NCBI GenBank assembly: GCA_029216955.1
Contig: JANAVB010006998.1
Coordinates: 1,807,800 to 1,871,799 of the forward strand
Direction: 5' to 3'
Length of the DNA: 64,000 nucleotides
Source: Iris pallida
Taxonomy: Eukaryota > Streptophyta > Magnoliopsida > Asparagales > Iridaceae
Shown here one piece after another: positions 12,660-23,689 of the stretch. The notes under the pieces were generated by a model that was not told where the DNA came from, searched no databases, and saw nothing but the letters and a program-made list of their open reading frames with translations. How positions within the stretch are numbered: position 1 is the first letter of the stretch; each line of letters starts with the position of its first letter. The translations under genes were made by a program, and so were the position numbers.

Positions 12660-13165
12660 ATTCATGCGGCCCAACGAGAGACGAATCCATGTAGCAGGCA
12701 GAAGGGAGCAACCCATGCAGCTGGAGGAAGGGGAGGGTAATCATACGGCTAATGGCAAAAAACTTATGCGGCTGGGAAATTCAAAGTCATGCGGTTGAGA
12801 GGGCTCGGGTCCTCATGCGGCAAGAGAAGACTACAGTATATGCGGCCGTCGAGAAAGTCGGATTTATGCGGCTGGGTGGTGAGCAAATCCCATGCGGCTA
12901 TCGTGGATCAATGCCTATGCGGTTCTCAAGGGAAGGGGGTTCTCATGCGGCTGGGACGAGCCAGGACACATGCGGCCGGGTCAAGTGAAGTCCCATGTGG
13001 CCAGCGGGGAGCGTCCCTTATGCAGTTTGAGGGCTGACCGAATCCCATGCGGTTAGGAGTGAGGGGTGCTCATGCGGCTCTCGAAAAGTGAGTCCATACG
13101 GCTGGCACAGATCCGGGTTCATGCGGTTAGAAGAGAATAAATCTTATGCGGCTGGAATTCACTTG
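12660..13165 (-). repeat. ATGCGGCT spaced array in LTR D
   Basis: About seventeen copies of the core ATGCGGC(T), some decayed (ATACGG, ATGCAG), recur every 25-35 bp, separated by non-repeated purine-rich spacers. Only the 8-9 bp core is conserved. The same core is arrayed in both LTRs of element C, with different spacers. On the element's own strand the core reads AGCCGCAT. Confidence 0.85.
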
Positions 13166-13504
13166 TCGTATGAATTGCCATATGGTCAAGTCTAAGCACA
13201 GTTCATCTTCTCCATTTCCGAGAAGAGGAACACCAAGAAGGCCAAGTTCTCAAGCTCCATAACTCCATCATCCGGAGCCCAAATCCGAACTTTTATAGGT
13301 CAAAATGGGGTAGAACAAAATTCTCTACAATAAGAAACCATCAAAACTTGATAATAAGAAGATTAAGTAGATCAAAACCCAAGAATTTTGAAAATAAAGT
13401 AAACTTAGTCTACAAGAATCTAGCCATGGAAAGTAAAAATGCCAAGTATTAAAGTAAGTTAAAATGTTGTAAGGAAGAGAATGAAGCAATAAAATTGGAG
13501 TTCC

Positions 13505-13560
13505 TCCATAAAGCAAGTTGCACTTGCCTAAACCTCTCTCTCTCTCTCTCTCTAGTAGGT
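13505..13560 (-). promoter_or_regulatory. Conserved near-palindrome and CT microsatellite in LTR D
   Basis: GCAAGTTGCACTTGCC at 13513-13528 (minus strand GGCAAGTGCAACTTGC) is followed by a CT dinucleotide run of about 11 units (about 13533-13555). A TATTTATTACC candidate TATA region lies about 90 bp further upstream on the element strand (near 13615). The palindrome recurs at the same place in LTRs A, B, C and F, which suggests a promoter-proximal or leader element. This is inferred from conservation only. Confidence 0.5.
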
Positions 13561-13804
13561 AAAAAAAGTAATAGAGGAAGAAAGAAGAGTAATGAAGAGA
13601 GAGAAGGAAGAATGGGTAATAAATACCAAGGGTGGTGGTAGGTAGGGGATTCACCCTTGGTTCATAATGAACCAATGCAAACCGAGCCAAGCCGAACCAA
13701 CCCAAGAATAAACCAAGCCATGAAGAAAACTAAGGAATTATGCAATACAAGATAAAATACGTACACGTATTCCAAAATACGTAATACGAACCAAAGGTAT
13801 TACA

Positions 13805-14148
13805 TCGTCATCTGGAAGGCTACCTCCGGTGTGAAGGTCATCTGCTTCAGACTCTGAGGGAATACTACCCCCAGCTGAAGAATCATTACCTCCAGCTTGG
13901 GAGTCCTCGTCATCTATATGGAATCTAGTCATCGATCGAGTACCCATATAGACTCCTTCAGATGTGATAGCCTGCTGGCTATCTGTTGGCCGACTTCTTC
14001 TTCTTATGTTTGCAGAACTAAGAGAAAAAATTGGGTTCATAGTCCACCTTCTTTGATTGGGGCTCCCGTAAGGGGGGCCCCATGATGCCAAGTTGGATGA
14101 AACATACAACGACTTTTCATCGTCAGAGCAATGCAGTCGTCGAAACAC
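13805..14148 (-). pseudogene. gag: Gag N-terminal segment of element G, right of insertion D
   Basis: After removal of D and one TSD copy, the minus-strand frame runs from here into 7816. The product is very acidic and Ser/Gly-rich (DSSAGG, SESEAD, GGSLPDDD). An open frame reaches up to 14148, and 14037-14396 is open in another frame; neither has a recognised domain. Assignment to gag rests on frame continuity over the insertion site. Confidence 0.5.
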
Positions 14149-15178
14149 GGACTACCTCTAAGCACTCTCGTTGCTTTGGAGCAGCAACAGTTGATGATAA
14201 TTCTGGTGCACGGATGTACACCATGAAGTGCAGTATCCTCCATCGTATTACGCTTATGATTTATCATGTCGCGTAAGTCAGCGGAAGGGAGTTTTGCCTT
14301 AAAACCTATGTCACATGCATCGCCGAGCTTTGTATATGGGCTTGTAAGGAGAGTTGGTACATTCAGACTTAGTTTACGTGCAGGGGCAACCACCACACCT
14401 AAGTTCTATGATGACCTTGAAAACAGCCCCGTGCTATACGCGTTGGGGCCTATCTTTTTGTTGTGGGTGCATAGGCCCTGGAATCTGCCATTGGGCACAT
14501 ACTTCTTGGCAGCATGCCTAAGCTTCCTTGATGTGGGCGCATAGTATGGGTCAGTTGAGCTTGGGCGTATAGCCTTGTACGTATGACCCTGGATGCATAA
14601 TCTGTCGAAGACAAAAGTCTTTTGGCTAGAGTTATGTGCCTATACACCCTCTTGGGCGCATAGCTTTGGGCGCATGCTTGGTGAAGCAGCGCTATTTTCT
14701 TCCAGCTTTGCCTTCTTCATTTGTGAGCCTCGCTGAGTTTACCCAGAGTGTCGAACTCTTCGATTCTTGTCATCATAGTATTTTTCTTTGCCAAGTCTCG
14801 AGCGTTGAACACTCTATTGTTAGTTGCACAAGAGAGAAGTTGCTGAGCTAGTAGAGCCCAGAATGGTGTGAGCCTTCCTCATTTGTGGAGCTTCTGTGGT
14901 AGAGCCATGCTTCTACAGAGGAGCTCAATGTGCCCATGTGACAGAGTCCTTCAGTTGTATATCTGCTATGACACTGGCAGGATATGCACTGCGAGCCTTA
15001 GAAAGCCAAGTCTTGCGAGACTTGCTTGGCTTTGCTGATTTTGAGGGAGTAGAGCCGTCCCTCGAGGGCATATCTTTGAATGCCTGCTGATCGAACTTCA
15101 CGATCAACATCTTCTGAGTGCTCCCTATTTTGTCGGTATCGGATTGCATCACCAACTTCTCGTCAGAGAAAAAGTTAG
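14149..15178 (-). other. 5' leader of Tat element G, no clear gene
   Basis: The sequence lies between the primer site and gag. Some Tat/Ogre elements encode an ORF of unknown function here. A 119-codon minus-strand frame (14037-14396) and a few shorter ones are visible but carry no motif I recognise. 14440-14700 has repeated GGGCGCATA-type words, also frequent in the adjoining LTR (15530-15960). Confidence 0.5.
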
Positions 15179-15196
15179 TCCCCAGCAGAGTCGCCA
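15179..15196 (-). promoter_or_regulatory. Primer binding site of element G (tRNA-Arg type)
   Basis: The minus strand reads TGGCGACTCTGCTGGGGA, closely matching the primer site used by Ogre/Tat elements, which pairs with the 3' end of a tRNA-Arg. It lies about 6 nt inside the inferred LTR end (CA at about 15203-15204). This anchors the 5' end and orientation of element G. Confidence 0.85.
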
Positions 15197-15202
15197 TTTT
15201 TA

Positions 15203-15960
15203 TGGACACATACAAAAAAGAAGAAGAAACGCTATCTTTTCTTATTGGCACAAGGTACCACAAATCGAGTACGCCTGAGAGATCCTGCGCTGAGGATCCC
15301 CAAGTACAAAAAGAATTCTGGAGAATGAAACGATGGAGATTGAGCGACAGTTGCTTCTTTACTCCGTTGACACTCCGATTACAAAAGTAGGAGGAAATCT
15401 AAGAAAATTGCTAACTCTCGGTCCACTGACAAGAAGTACGGCAATTTGGTTCTTGAAAATGCTCTTCGTTATATACTTTGAAGAGGTATGAGACCCCTTT
15501 TTATAGTCGTTTTCATGCTGGAATGATGTTATACGCCCACATGAGAAAACACACTAGTTTTCATGTGGGCGCATGGTCCTGCTTTGGACACATAGGGTGT
15601 AGGCGCATGCAGACTGCGTGATCGTAGGTTGATCGTGGTGTTGACGTGGCCGCATGCTTTTGTGTACGATTGTTCGTGGAGACTGACGTGGCCGTATGCT
15701 TCGGTGCACGATTGATCGTGGGTTTGACCGAGTCGAAGGCTATTCTGGCTTGGGCGCATAGCCTGAAACAGGGCTATGCGCCCCCTTCTAGAGGAGCCTA
15801 GAGTGGGCGTATGGACGCATATGACCTCACTTGTGACTTGGGCGCGTATGACTTTACTGGTGACTTGGGCGCATATTACTTCACTGGTGACTTGGGCGCA
15901 TATGACTTCACTAGTGACTTAGGCGCATGTCTTTCCCTGGCTTGGGCACATGGTTGTCAA
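15203..15960 (-). repeat. 5' LTR of Tat element G with 27-bp tandem repeat
   Basis: The inner edge is set by the primer site; the outer edge is not resolved. 15815-15945 carries about five tandem copies of a roughly 27-bp unit built on GACTTGGGCGCATATGACT, and GGGCGCAT words are scattered over 15530-15960. 15961-16072 shows no feature I can name. No second LTR copy is in the window for comparison. Confidence 0.6.
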
Positions 15961-16072
15961 GTCAGCTAAATTTTTTACCCTTCTACAATCAAGTCACATA
16001 GTCCTACGATCTCAAGGCTCGTCATATAATATATGACTTGGGCGATAGTGTCGCATAGAACACAAGGACAAG

Positions 16073-17699
16073 TGTGTTACGGCCTATGCGACACAAATGA
16101 ATATGTTTGTTCAGGTCTACCTGGAAGGCTATACAATAGCTGTTCTTTGTGTTTTAAAAATATAAAGTACACGTGACCGTTGGTCGTCGATACCAGTCCC
16201 GTGGCTTGGGAGTCTCGCATGAAGATTGGAAAGCATGGACATAGATAAAGAAGTTTAAGGAAGAGAAAATAAGTTGTATCTTCTATAGGCCTTGTATTTA
16301 AGTCGAGTCTAGAAGTCGTTGTAGGTGCATGGACATGGACAACTTGTCGATAAGGTGTAGTCTTCTCGAATGATCGTTGAGGCACCATGATCATGTCGTC
16401 CCGGTAGAAGCGAGTTATAGCATGTTCCAGTTATGAATCGACGTGTGCCAGCAGCGAATCGGTACGAGTAATTCGAGAACTTTTGCATGCGTGCAAGTGT
16501 ATTCGCCGTCTAACCCAGCTATAAGTCCAAGATAGCTTGACATTGCTAGTGACCTTTCATATAGATAAGCTGGTGTGGTAAGCAGCAATCTGCATGCACG
16601 ATGTTGGTCGAATCAAAGATAGTACAAGCACGGCACAAAGTGAGTTAATTATGTTTGCACAGTTGTAACACCATTATGGAGCCTGAGATTGGCTATAGCA
16701 AGGACACATGCTTCGGCACGAAATGTGGCATTGAGTATCCAAGTCATTGGCATAGAGTTGTATAAGTCGGACTTGATTCATTTCGAGTTAAGTCGAGAAG
16801 GGTCGTAAGGCAAGTTTGGTTAAGTCGTGATAAGTTACGAGGCACGACCATGCTGTTATGGCATAAGTATAGACAAAAGACTAAGCGGGAGGCACTGCCT
16901 CAATTATATTGAAGTAAGAATAGATTTTATGGCATGACCAAGTCATTGCATCCCGAGGTATGGCATGAAAGAGAAGCACGAGTTGACACTCTGATGTTGT
17001 TGGCACGAGAAGGGTCTAGAGGTACAACGATAAGCAAGTTATCAATATAATCACACGGTGATGGGCTAGAGACACAAATACGCCAAGAGTCTCTCTCCTA
17101 AAATTGATCCTAAGGCAAGAATAAAAAGACAATGATAAAGGGATTATGTTGCAGAAAGTAAATAAACGTATTAGTTTTGTATGGGTGGGTGAGGAGCTCA
17201 CTCCACCAGTAGAGTTGAGTACTGACACCCACACAGTTTTCATGTGCAGGCATAGGTAGAAGCTCGTTGGGACAGAGCTCGTTTGGATGCGTCAGGGCAC
17301 GAAGTTTCTTGGCATTTCGAGGCATGCGGCCGTATGGAGTCAGAACTTATACGGGACATAATGTATGGGCATCGCCTATCTGAAGCATCCCTGGCCTTTC
17401 AAAGTGTATAGAGAGATGTAAGAGTTGTAAAAATGAGAGAAAAGTGAGCTTAAGCGACTTGTAATCTTGGCTATGCGCATTTGTAATCTTATGTTCATTA
17501 TCAATAAAGACTCTACTTTTTTTCAATGCTTGTGTTGCCTTGTACATTCAATGTTTCTGCTTAGGACTTCTGTGCGATGACCCCGTCGCAAGCTGTTGTA
17601 ATCGGCCGTTATGAAACTTCCTTGCACAAGCTAAATCTAGGCTCGTGCGGCAATGCGCCTTAGCAAGGACGATCGGTCCTACGGGACCGGGGCGTGACA
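16073..17699 (+). repeat. 5' LTR of plus-strand element H
   Basis: The right end, GGGCGTGACA at 17690-17699, is directly followed by an initiator-Met-type primer site, so this is an LTR of a plus-strand element. The left end is uncertain; TGTGTTACGG at 16073 is a candidate. A possible poly(A) signal, CAATAAAG, lies near 17504. The U5 end carries a perfect 6-bp hairpin, CGGTCC-TACG-GGACCG, at 17674-17689. No coding frame is convincing. Confidence 0.6.
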
Positions 17700-17702
17700 T
17701 AA

Positions 17703-17714
17703 TGGTATCAGAGC
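17703..17714 (+). promoter_or_regulatory. Primer binding site of element H (tRNA-iMet)
   Basis: TGGTATCAGAGC matches the complement of the 3' end of plant initiator tRNA-Met over 12 nt, 3 nt after the LTR end. This is the commonest primer in plant gypsy elements and fixes H as plus-strand. Confidence 0.9.
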
Positions 17715-19929
17715 ACGACTTTACGTCCTTGGACTTTCGATTGAATTCTTTAACTCTCGATTATGTTCCACAAACTCTGATGTTCCGCAATCGACATTGT
17801 TGGTGCGCTCTGTCTCAAATGTCCCACGAGATGTCCATACAATAAGTCTATATATTTTAAAAAGTATCACGGAAGAAAATTGGTTAAACAAAGTTTATCT
17901 TTAAATAAGCATGGTTGGCTAAGTCAGGCCGGGCATATATACCATGAATTATATTGAACATAGCAAAGTCCAGTGCAGGATTCAATTCGTTTCGGACGAC
18001 AATGATTTGAACTCGATTGAGTATGCGGGATGGCTATCAATAGAAGTGCCATTGAACGAGATTATCGTTAATGCAATATAGGTAAATTGTTCTTAGAATT
18101 TGAGGAATGGTTCGAACGGAGATTCAATGTAATCAATTGTGAATCGAATGCTAGTTTTGAGGATTTGTCAAATGACTTTATCCGTGAGTGGTGTATAGGA
18201 TAGCCTCGAGGATGTCGATCGATTGAGAATACGGGGTGCCAACAAGTCTATCAGTAAATGACGAGTACACAAAGCCTTAGAAAGAGTGTTTCAAAGCTAG
18301 TCATGACTTGATAGCTAGCATGAAATAGATTTGAACGAATTAGAAACAATGCGCACGAGATTGGAATTGTGCAAGTATGAAATACAAGAATTATTGAGTA
18401 GGAAAATTAAATCGATGAAAAGTTAAGGTGTACGAACGGATTACTCGATCGAGAAAATCGATATGAATCGTATACGAAAAATTAGCATGATTGGATGATA
18501 GCGTGCATGGAAATGATTCGAATATTTGAGAATGACTTTAAGGATTTGGCATAAATCGTTCGATAACTTTACGATCTGAAGAAATGTTGCTCGATAACTT
18601 AAGATAGATGGATGAAGATGTGCGATTATGGGTTTGAACGAATTGATCATGTAAATAGTTCGGGGGATAATGATCGAACTTGATCTTGAATGTCGAGGAG
18701 ATTATCCAGTTCAGACGATAGCATCAATTGTTCTACCCAAAATTGATTGCAAATAAAGATCGTCAGGTTACATATATTATCGATGGTATTGAGGCGTATC
18801 AAAGATCGATATGCGATAACTTGGGGTACACTGATTCGAGAAATGATGATCGTGTAAAATGTTATTATTTCGATGGATGCTATGCTTGGGATTTTGATTG
18901 AAATGAATGCTTGGACGAAAATGATCGTATCTTGATTTCTTCGACGATAACCACAACGTTGACGTTTTTGTCTTGCAAGAGCACAATTCCAGCCTCGCAC
19001 ATGCATCATCGAACTTGGGGTGATCGTTTTGCATGAGTGCTGACATGGTGATTCATGTTCAGCGTGAATGATCAAACTCGAAAGATCAGAGCGTGGAAAT
19101 TTAGATTTCTATGACTTATGGTTTGATGCAAAGGTGAATTCGAGGATGGTTCAGATTTGTGATTGACGATTAAGTAAACTTGAGGATTGAGTAGATCCAA
19201 TCTACGTATCGAGAATAAATTAGTCTAGACTCAAGGTAAGAGTTACGCCCCGATGAGAACGATTATACTGCGAGAGCATTGGCATGATAATTTTATGTCT
19301 ACCGTGGATAATCAGACTTGCTTGAGATTGGGGCATGACACATTGTTATGCTAGGCGACCTTGTGATAGAAAACATGAATTGTGATAAGCGACTTAGGAA
19401 ATATGGAATACGGATTATGGTTTAGTGACAAATTGGGTCGGAGCATGGTTGACTTGGAAAGGATGGATAGGTGGATTATATAGAACGTGTTCGAAGAAAT
19501 AGACTATGCGAATTGCTTGTTGGACGAACGATATTGATATGTCGAGGAATTGGTTGAGTGAACATACGATAGTATGGCTTTGTTGAATGACTCGAACCCC
19601 TTGGACTAAGTGTTGCTAGTTCAAATAGGAGAAATCTATGCTCGAAGTTTAGAAATCGGAGGGATGAGAGCTTGGGTAGAAAACCCGTATTATCAACTTT
19701 GGTTTGACCTTAGGTTTGGGGTCAGTGTTGATATTACTATTTGGAAACTATGATTCCGATACTGATGGTTGACTATAGCCTGGAAGGATAGCCTAGCGGT
19801 TAGGCAGACGTCCCGGTACGGAGAGATAGGAATTATGGAGACACCACTCACGAGTTTTGGCTAAAATTGATATATTTCAGGGACGTATGAATATGTGCAC
19901 GATCCAACTCGAATGGTAATGGCAGATTC
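17715..19929 (+). mobile_element. Internal region of element H, coding decayed beyond recognition
   Basis: About 2.2 kb after the primer site with no long open frame and no retrotransposon motif I can identify in any frame. TCGA and GATCG words are unusually common. Near 19850-19925 begins one unit of a degenerate repeat of about 90 bp whose second unit is at 24937-25020, across solo LTR I. It is either a very old chromovirus interior or a non-coding derivative. The 5 bp GATTC at 19925-19929 is the left target duplication of I. Confidence 0.5.
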
Positions 19930-21227
19930 TGTCATGACCCGCACCCAGTGTAGGGGCACAAGAGGTGGGTACGTCCAGCCTACGTCGCAGTATCGACGGT
20001 AGAACGCTGTCCTAGGTCACAACATCTTACACAGTATAAGTATAACTGCACAAGATATACTCTCCGCATGGAGGACAATATAGAAGGTACATCTCAATCA
20101 CAATCTAAGGTAGAAACAACACGATATGATAGATATGATAAACTCCAAAAAAAATAAAAACAGAAGGGAAAACAAGTCTAAGTGTCTATATGACACAACA
20201 ACAACATCCAATAACATAATACATCACCAAGTCCAAATGAAACAAACCACAAAAAGTAAGATAACTTTTAGCTAACTAGCCTAAGCTAAAGGATGGTGTC
20301 ATCGACTGCTGTAGGGTCCTCCTGTGGAATCAACTCACAAGTATCATCAATGTGGGCTCCATAGTAAGTGGTACATAAGTCCTCCTCGTCCTCTATAATA
20401 TTTTTAACAGGTCCAATCAGGGTAGGAACGAGCACAATACATCTCACGCAGTTCATAACATGGCAGGAAAGTATAAAGCATACAAAAGAGTAAGATACAT
20501 GAACTGTAAAGAAAGATGTAAATGAAAACATGAAGATATTTGATAACCGAAAATATATACATGATAGGTATGAACTGTAAGTGACTAGTGATTTAGAAAA
20601 CAATATGGTTATGGAAACAGGTTATGTTGCACATGAATAAGCTATGGAGTTCACGTAAATAATCTACTGGGGATATGATCCACATAACCAATTCTACTCA
20701 CCCATGCCCCAATGAATACATAAGGATCCATTCAAGTTATGTTACGTACATGATTTCACGTGGGCTCAATAAATGAGTGCACATGAATAATTTGCACATG
20801 AGGGGCTCAGTGATCATGAGAATACATGAATCACATGAGGGCACATGCATGAATAGTGAAAGCACATAAATATTGTTGGTGCTTTATTTACATGGAGAGA
20901 GCTTGCTCTCAACATGCCTTGTAAAATTTTAGTCCCACATTGGAAAAGCACCATGAGTTATCTCAACATATATACTTGGGTGTGTTGTTGAGAGATGCAC
21001 ATGGGGTGGTGACCCTAAGGAGGGAACCATGTGGGTGATTTTACTAGGAGGTAAGAATAAGGCTCCAAGGATTAAGCATTAATGCTTTTGTCATTCTCTT
21101 GGATTAATTCCACTTGGAGCTAAGCCCCAAAGGGGCTTAGCGACTCGAACTCGGACTCGGGCTCATGGGCTCATGAGGCGTAATGTGGCGTTTTGTTGGC
21201 GCACTTTGCACTTAGCACGTCAGCAGT

Positions 21228-21490
21228 CATGCGGTCTTTATGCGGCTCATATGCGGCCATGCGGTCTTATGCGGCATGCGGCTCATATGCGGCCTCTTGC
21301 GGCTTATGCGGCCATGCGGTTCATGCGGCCATACGGCTCATGCGGTCCATGCGGCTCATGCGGCTCATGCGGTCCATACGGTCCATGCGGTCCATGCGGC
21401 TCATGCGGTCCATGCGGCTCATGCAGTTCATGCGGTCCATGCGGCTCATGCAGCACATGCGGTCCATGCGGCCCAAGCAGTCCATACGGC
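21228..21490 (+). repeat. ATGCGG 9-bp minisatellite in LTR J
   Basis: Head-to-tail units of ATGCGGCTC and ATGCGGTCC (9 bp, some ATACGG or ATGCAG), more spaced before about 21330 and contiguous after it. Because 9 is divisible by 3, several frames stay open (repeats of Met-Arg, Ala-His or Cys-Gly-type peptides); I treat these as by-products, not genes. Confidence 0.9.
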
Positions 21491-21584
21491 TAGGCTGCTG
21501 CTGCTGCTGCCGCATGGAGGGCTACGCTGACTGTGCAGATTTCAAATCGATTATGGAAAGGGTGAATCAATGCGATTAATTCAG

Positions 21585-21710
21585 ATCCTATCTTTGTGGG
21601 ATTTGAATTAATTTCGTTACTATCTTTGTGGGATTTGAATTAATTCAGTTCTATCTTTGTGGGATTAGAATTAATTCGTTGCTATCTTTTTGTGATTTGA
21701 TTCAATCTTT
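21585..21710 (+). repeat. Four-copy repeat of about 38 bp in LTR J
   Basis: Four tandem copies of a unit containing CTATCTTTGTGGGATTTGAA plus TTAATTC; the last is diverged. It lies just upstream of the candidate TATA box (about 21750), so it could act as promoter-proximal enhancer repeats. Confidence 0.85.
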
Positions 21711-22514
21711 CCATAACTGAAGAGGCGGCTAGGGTTTCCACCCTCTCTCTATATATATTCTCTTCTGGCCTCCTTTGTGGGTACTACGAAAATACAAGTC
21801 AGAAAAGGAGAAAGAGAAAGAGAGCTGCTGCCGCCATTGCAAGTCCATCCGAGGAGTCAGAACAGAGGTGACATCGAGCGTTCCACAAGTTTTCAACTTG
21901 CTGGTTCCTGGAAGCAGATCGTGTGGGGCGAATCTTGCTTTGAGCAACGGTGTTTTGACACCCCAGCATTGTTCTTCTTCTCATATCTCTCTAGTTTTAT
22001 TGTAACTCGTTCTGTCCCAATTGCAACACGTTTGCAAGGAAGAACGAGAGATCTTCTCTTCTCTTTTTCCCTCCTTCAGATTGTAATTTGGCTATTTGAT
22101 TTTTTATACCATCGTAGATCTTGAGTTTGCTCTCTTCAAAGTTTTGTGGGACATCTCAGATCTCGATTGCATCTGTTTTTCCATCTTTGATCAAGCCCCG
22201 GGGATAACAAATATATGATATACGTGAAAAGCACATGACATGCTGTATCCGATGCTCCCGAGGGGAATAATATCTCATGAAAAGATCTATATAGTACCAA
22301 TCCGTGGTAACATCATGACATCATCAAATAAAGTGATCTAGAGCAAGAATATAAATCCTAAAAGTTATGAAACGATCAGAGAATGTACTCGCCTGCAATC
22401 CGAATGTCTGAGAGAATATAAAGTCCGAAGCGAGATAACTGAGTCCTATTTAGAGCACATAGGTTACGATGTAATCCAAAATGTAAAAAATTAAATTGGC
22501 AATGCAATCTATAT

Positions 22515-22625
22515 GATTCTAAGTCAATCTAGGTCAAAGTCAACTCTTGGTCAACTTTGGTTAACTGTCTAGTCAAACTTTAGTCAAATTAGTCTAGGTT
22601 TAGTCAACTCTAGGCCAAGCCCAAT
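22515..22625 (-). promoter_or_regulatory. GTCAA/TTGAC (W-box-like) cluster in LTR I
   Basis: About ten GTCAA words on the plus strand (TTGAC on the element strand), several as TTGACC or TTGACT, in about 100 bp. TTGAC[CT] is the established WRKY-binding core. The same cluster, longer, is in both LTRs of E. Confidence 0.6.
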
Positions 22626-22864
22626 CCTATACCAATACCATATATCAATATAGATATCGGATATATAATCAATACATATAAAGTATATATATACAATCAA
22701 ATATATTTATTCATATATAAACACTCACGAAAATATCCTATATACATACATTATACCTACATTGCATACAAGTTATATATATAACATATTAGCATATATA
22801 TATTAGCTATATTCACAATACATATATATAGAGAGAGGTAAAGGGAGACATAGGTTTCAGTTTT

Positions 22865-23415
22865 AAACTCAGGTTATCATATTGTATCAATCTCAGGTTA
22901 ACTTTGCATCAATATATTCAGTTCAAAATCCAACCAGTTCTCAGGTTAACTCACATTATATTTCAGTTTACATTACAAGTTAAGTTCTCAGATTACTCAT
23001 ATAACATTCTCAAGTTTCACAGTATAATAGTTTATATCTCAGGTTATTCTAGTTCTCTGGTTTCTCCTAATCAAACCCAGGTTACAACATATGAGTTTCA
23101 GTTTCATTTTACAAGTAATCTCAGATTTTACATTATGTTCACAGGTTTACTCATTACCCGAGTTTCAGGTTAAACATTTAAACTCAGATTCATTCGAATA
23201 TGTTAACATGTTTGCATCATTTTCAGGTTCGAAGTATATACTCAGGTTTTGACTCAAACCCAGGTTTTCATTTATAGTGAAATCTCAGGTTATCTATCAG
23301 TTGAACATTAGGATACCCTGAAAAGTACTCGACAGCTACACATTAGTGAATGGCATCAAAACAAACTTAACCATATAAATCCTAGGTTATTTAACACATC
23401 GTTACAGGTTAACTT
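22865..23415 (-). repeat. CTCAGGTTA dispersed motif cluster in LTR I
   Basis: About fifteen copies or near-copies of CTCAGGTTA (variants CTCAGATTA, CCCAGGTTA, TTCAGGTTA) spaced 20-60 bp apart. The spacers are unrelated. Together with the adjoining ACACG cluster it makes the LTR a mosaic of motif clusters. Confidence 0.75.
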
Positions 23416-23689
23416 ACATTAAAAATTCATATGTAAACATTCAAACTCTCAAGAACAGTGTCAAAATCACACAGTATTAGTAGTTAAGAAACCCGACATT
23501 GCAAAACCCAAATTGATTTCGAAAACCAAGTTAAACATCAAATTTATGTGTAAAGACATTAGAGGCATATAGTACGTATCATGAGGGATTGTCTCATGTC
23601 CATACTGCTGGACACGAGTGTCTAATTGCAAATATAACAAAGTATCAAACAATGTACAGAAAATAGTCTCGTGGGGTGGGTTCATGGAG

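Larger units (their letters stand above)
7817..13804 (-). mobile_element. Element D: chromovirus LTR remnant with inner deletion, inserted in element G
   Basis: The outer ends are TGTCACGCC on the left and GGTATTACA on the right. The matching 5-bp duplication TCGTC is at 7812-7816 and 13805-13809, so it was one insertion. The ends match the LTRs of B and C (U5 end with CCAGAATACTGG; U3 end with ACGT-core palindromes), in minus orientation. It is not a simple solo LTR: 8639-9212 is repeated at 11885-12460, with family F sequence between. The simplest reading is a full element whose left LTR received F, followed by one deletion from inside F into the right LTR that removed all coding DNA. Confidence 0.85.
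1..15960 (-). mobile_element. Tat-lineage Ty3/gypsy retrotransposon G, split by element D
   Basis: Minus-strand element read right to left: 5' LTR (inner edge about 15203), primer site 15179-15196, leader, gag, protease, RT, RNase H, second (archaeal-type) RNase H, integrase, then a non-coding tail and an antisense ORF at the left edge. Two RNase H domains and the tRNA-Arg-type primer site are established marks of the Tat/Ogre group. The 3' LTR is not in the window, so it should lie left of position 1. Gag is interrupted by element D, with the 5-bp duplication TCGTC at 7812-7816 and 13805-13809. Many stops and frameshifts make it non-autonomous. The outer LTR edge is uncertain, somewhere between about 15960 and 16072. 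Confidence 0.85.
20874..22209 (+). mobile_element. Solo LTR J, copia-like
   Basis: The ends are TGTTGGTGCTT and CCGGGGATAACA (TG..CA), with the 5-bp duplication AATAT at 20869-20873 and 22210-22214; length is 1,336 bp. The early TAGTCCCACATTGG motif is frequent in plant copia LTRs, and a TATATATAT box is near 21750, followed by a purine-rich leader. There is no internal domain. It carries a 9-bp ATGCGGYYC minisatellite and a four-copy 38-bp repeat. The superfamily call rests on LTR style only. Confidence 0.8.

Noticed and set aside
7817..13804. Element D as an ordinary solo LTR
   Set aside because: The repeated 575-bp segment around fragment F needs two LTR copies, so a deletion of a full element fits better.
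13738..14396. An independent Ser/Asp-rich host gene right of element D
   Set aside because: The frame continues the gag of G across the D insertion, and TSDs on both sides show it is one interrupted element.
19780..19830. tRNA A-box-like TAGCCTAGCGGTTAGGC, possible tRNA or SINE head
   Set aside because: No matching B-box (GGTTCGANNCC) or acceptor stem downstream and no SINE tail or target duplication.
21173..21579. Cys-Gly-Ser-Pro and Ala-His-Val repeat peptides encoded in LTR J
   Set aside because: A 9-bp period keeps all frames open; three frames compete and none has a domain.
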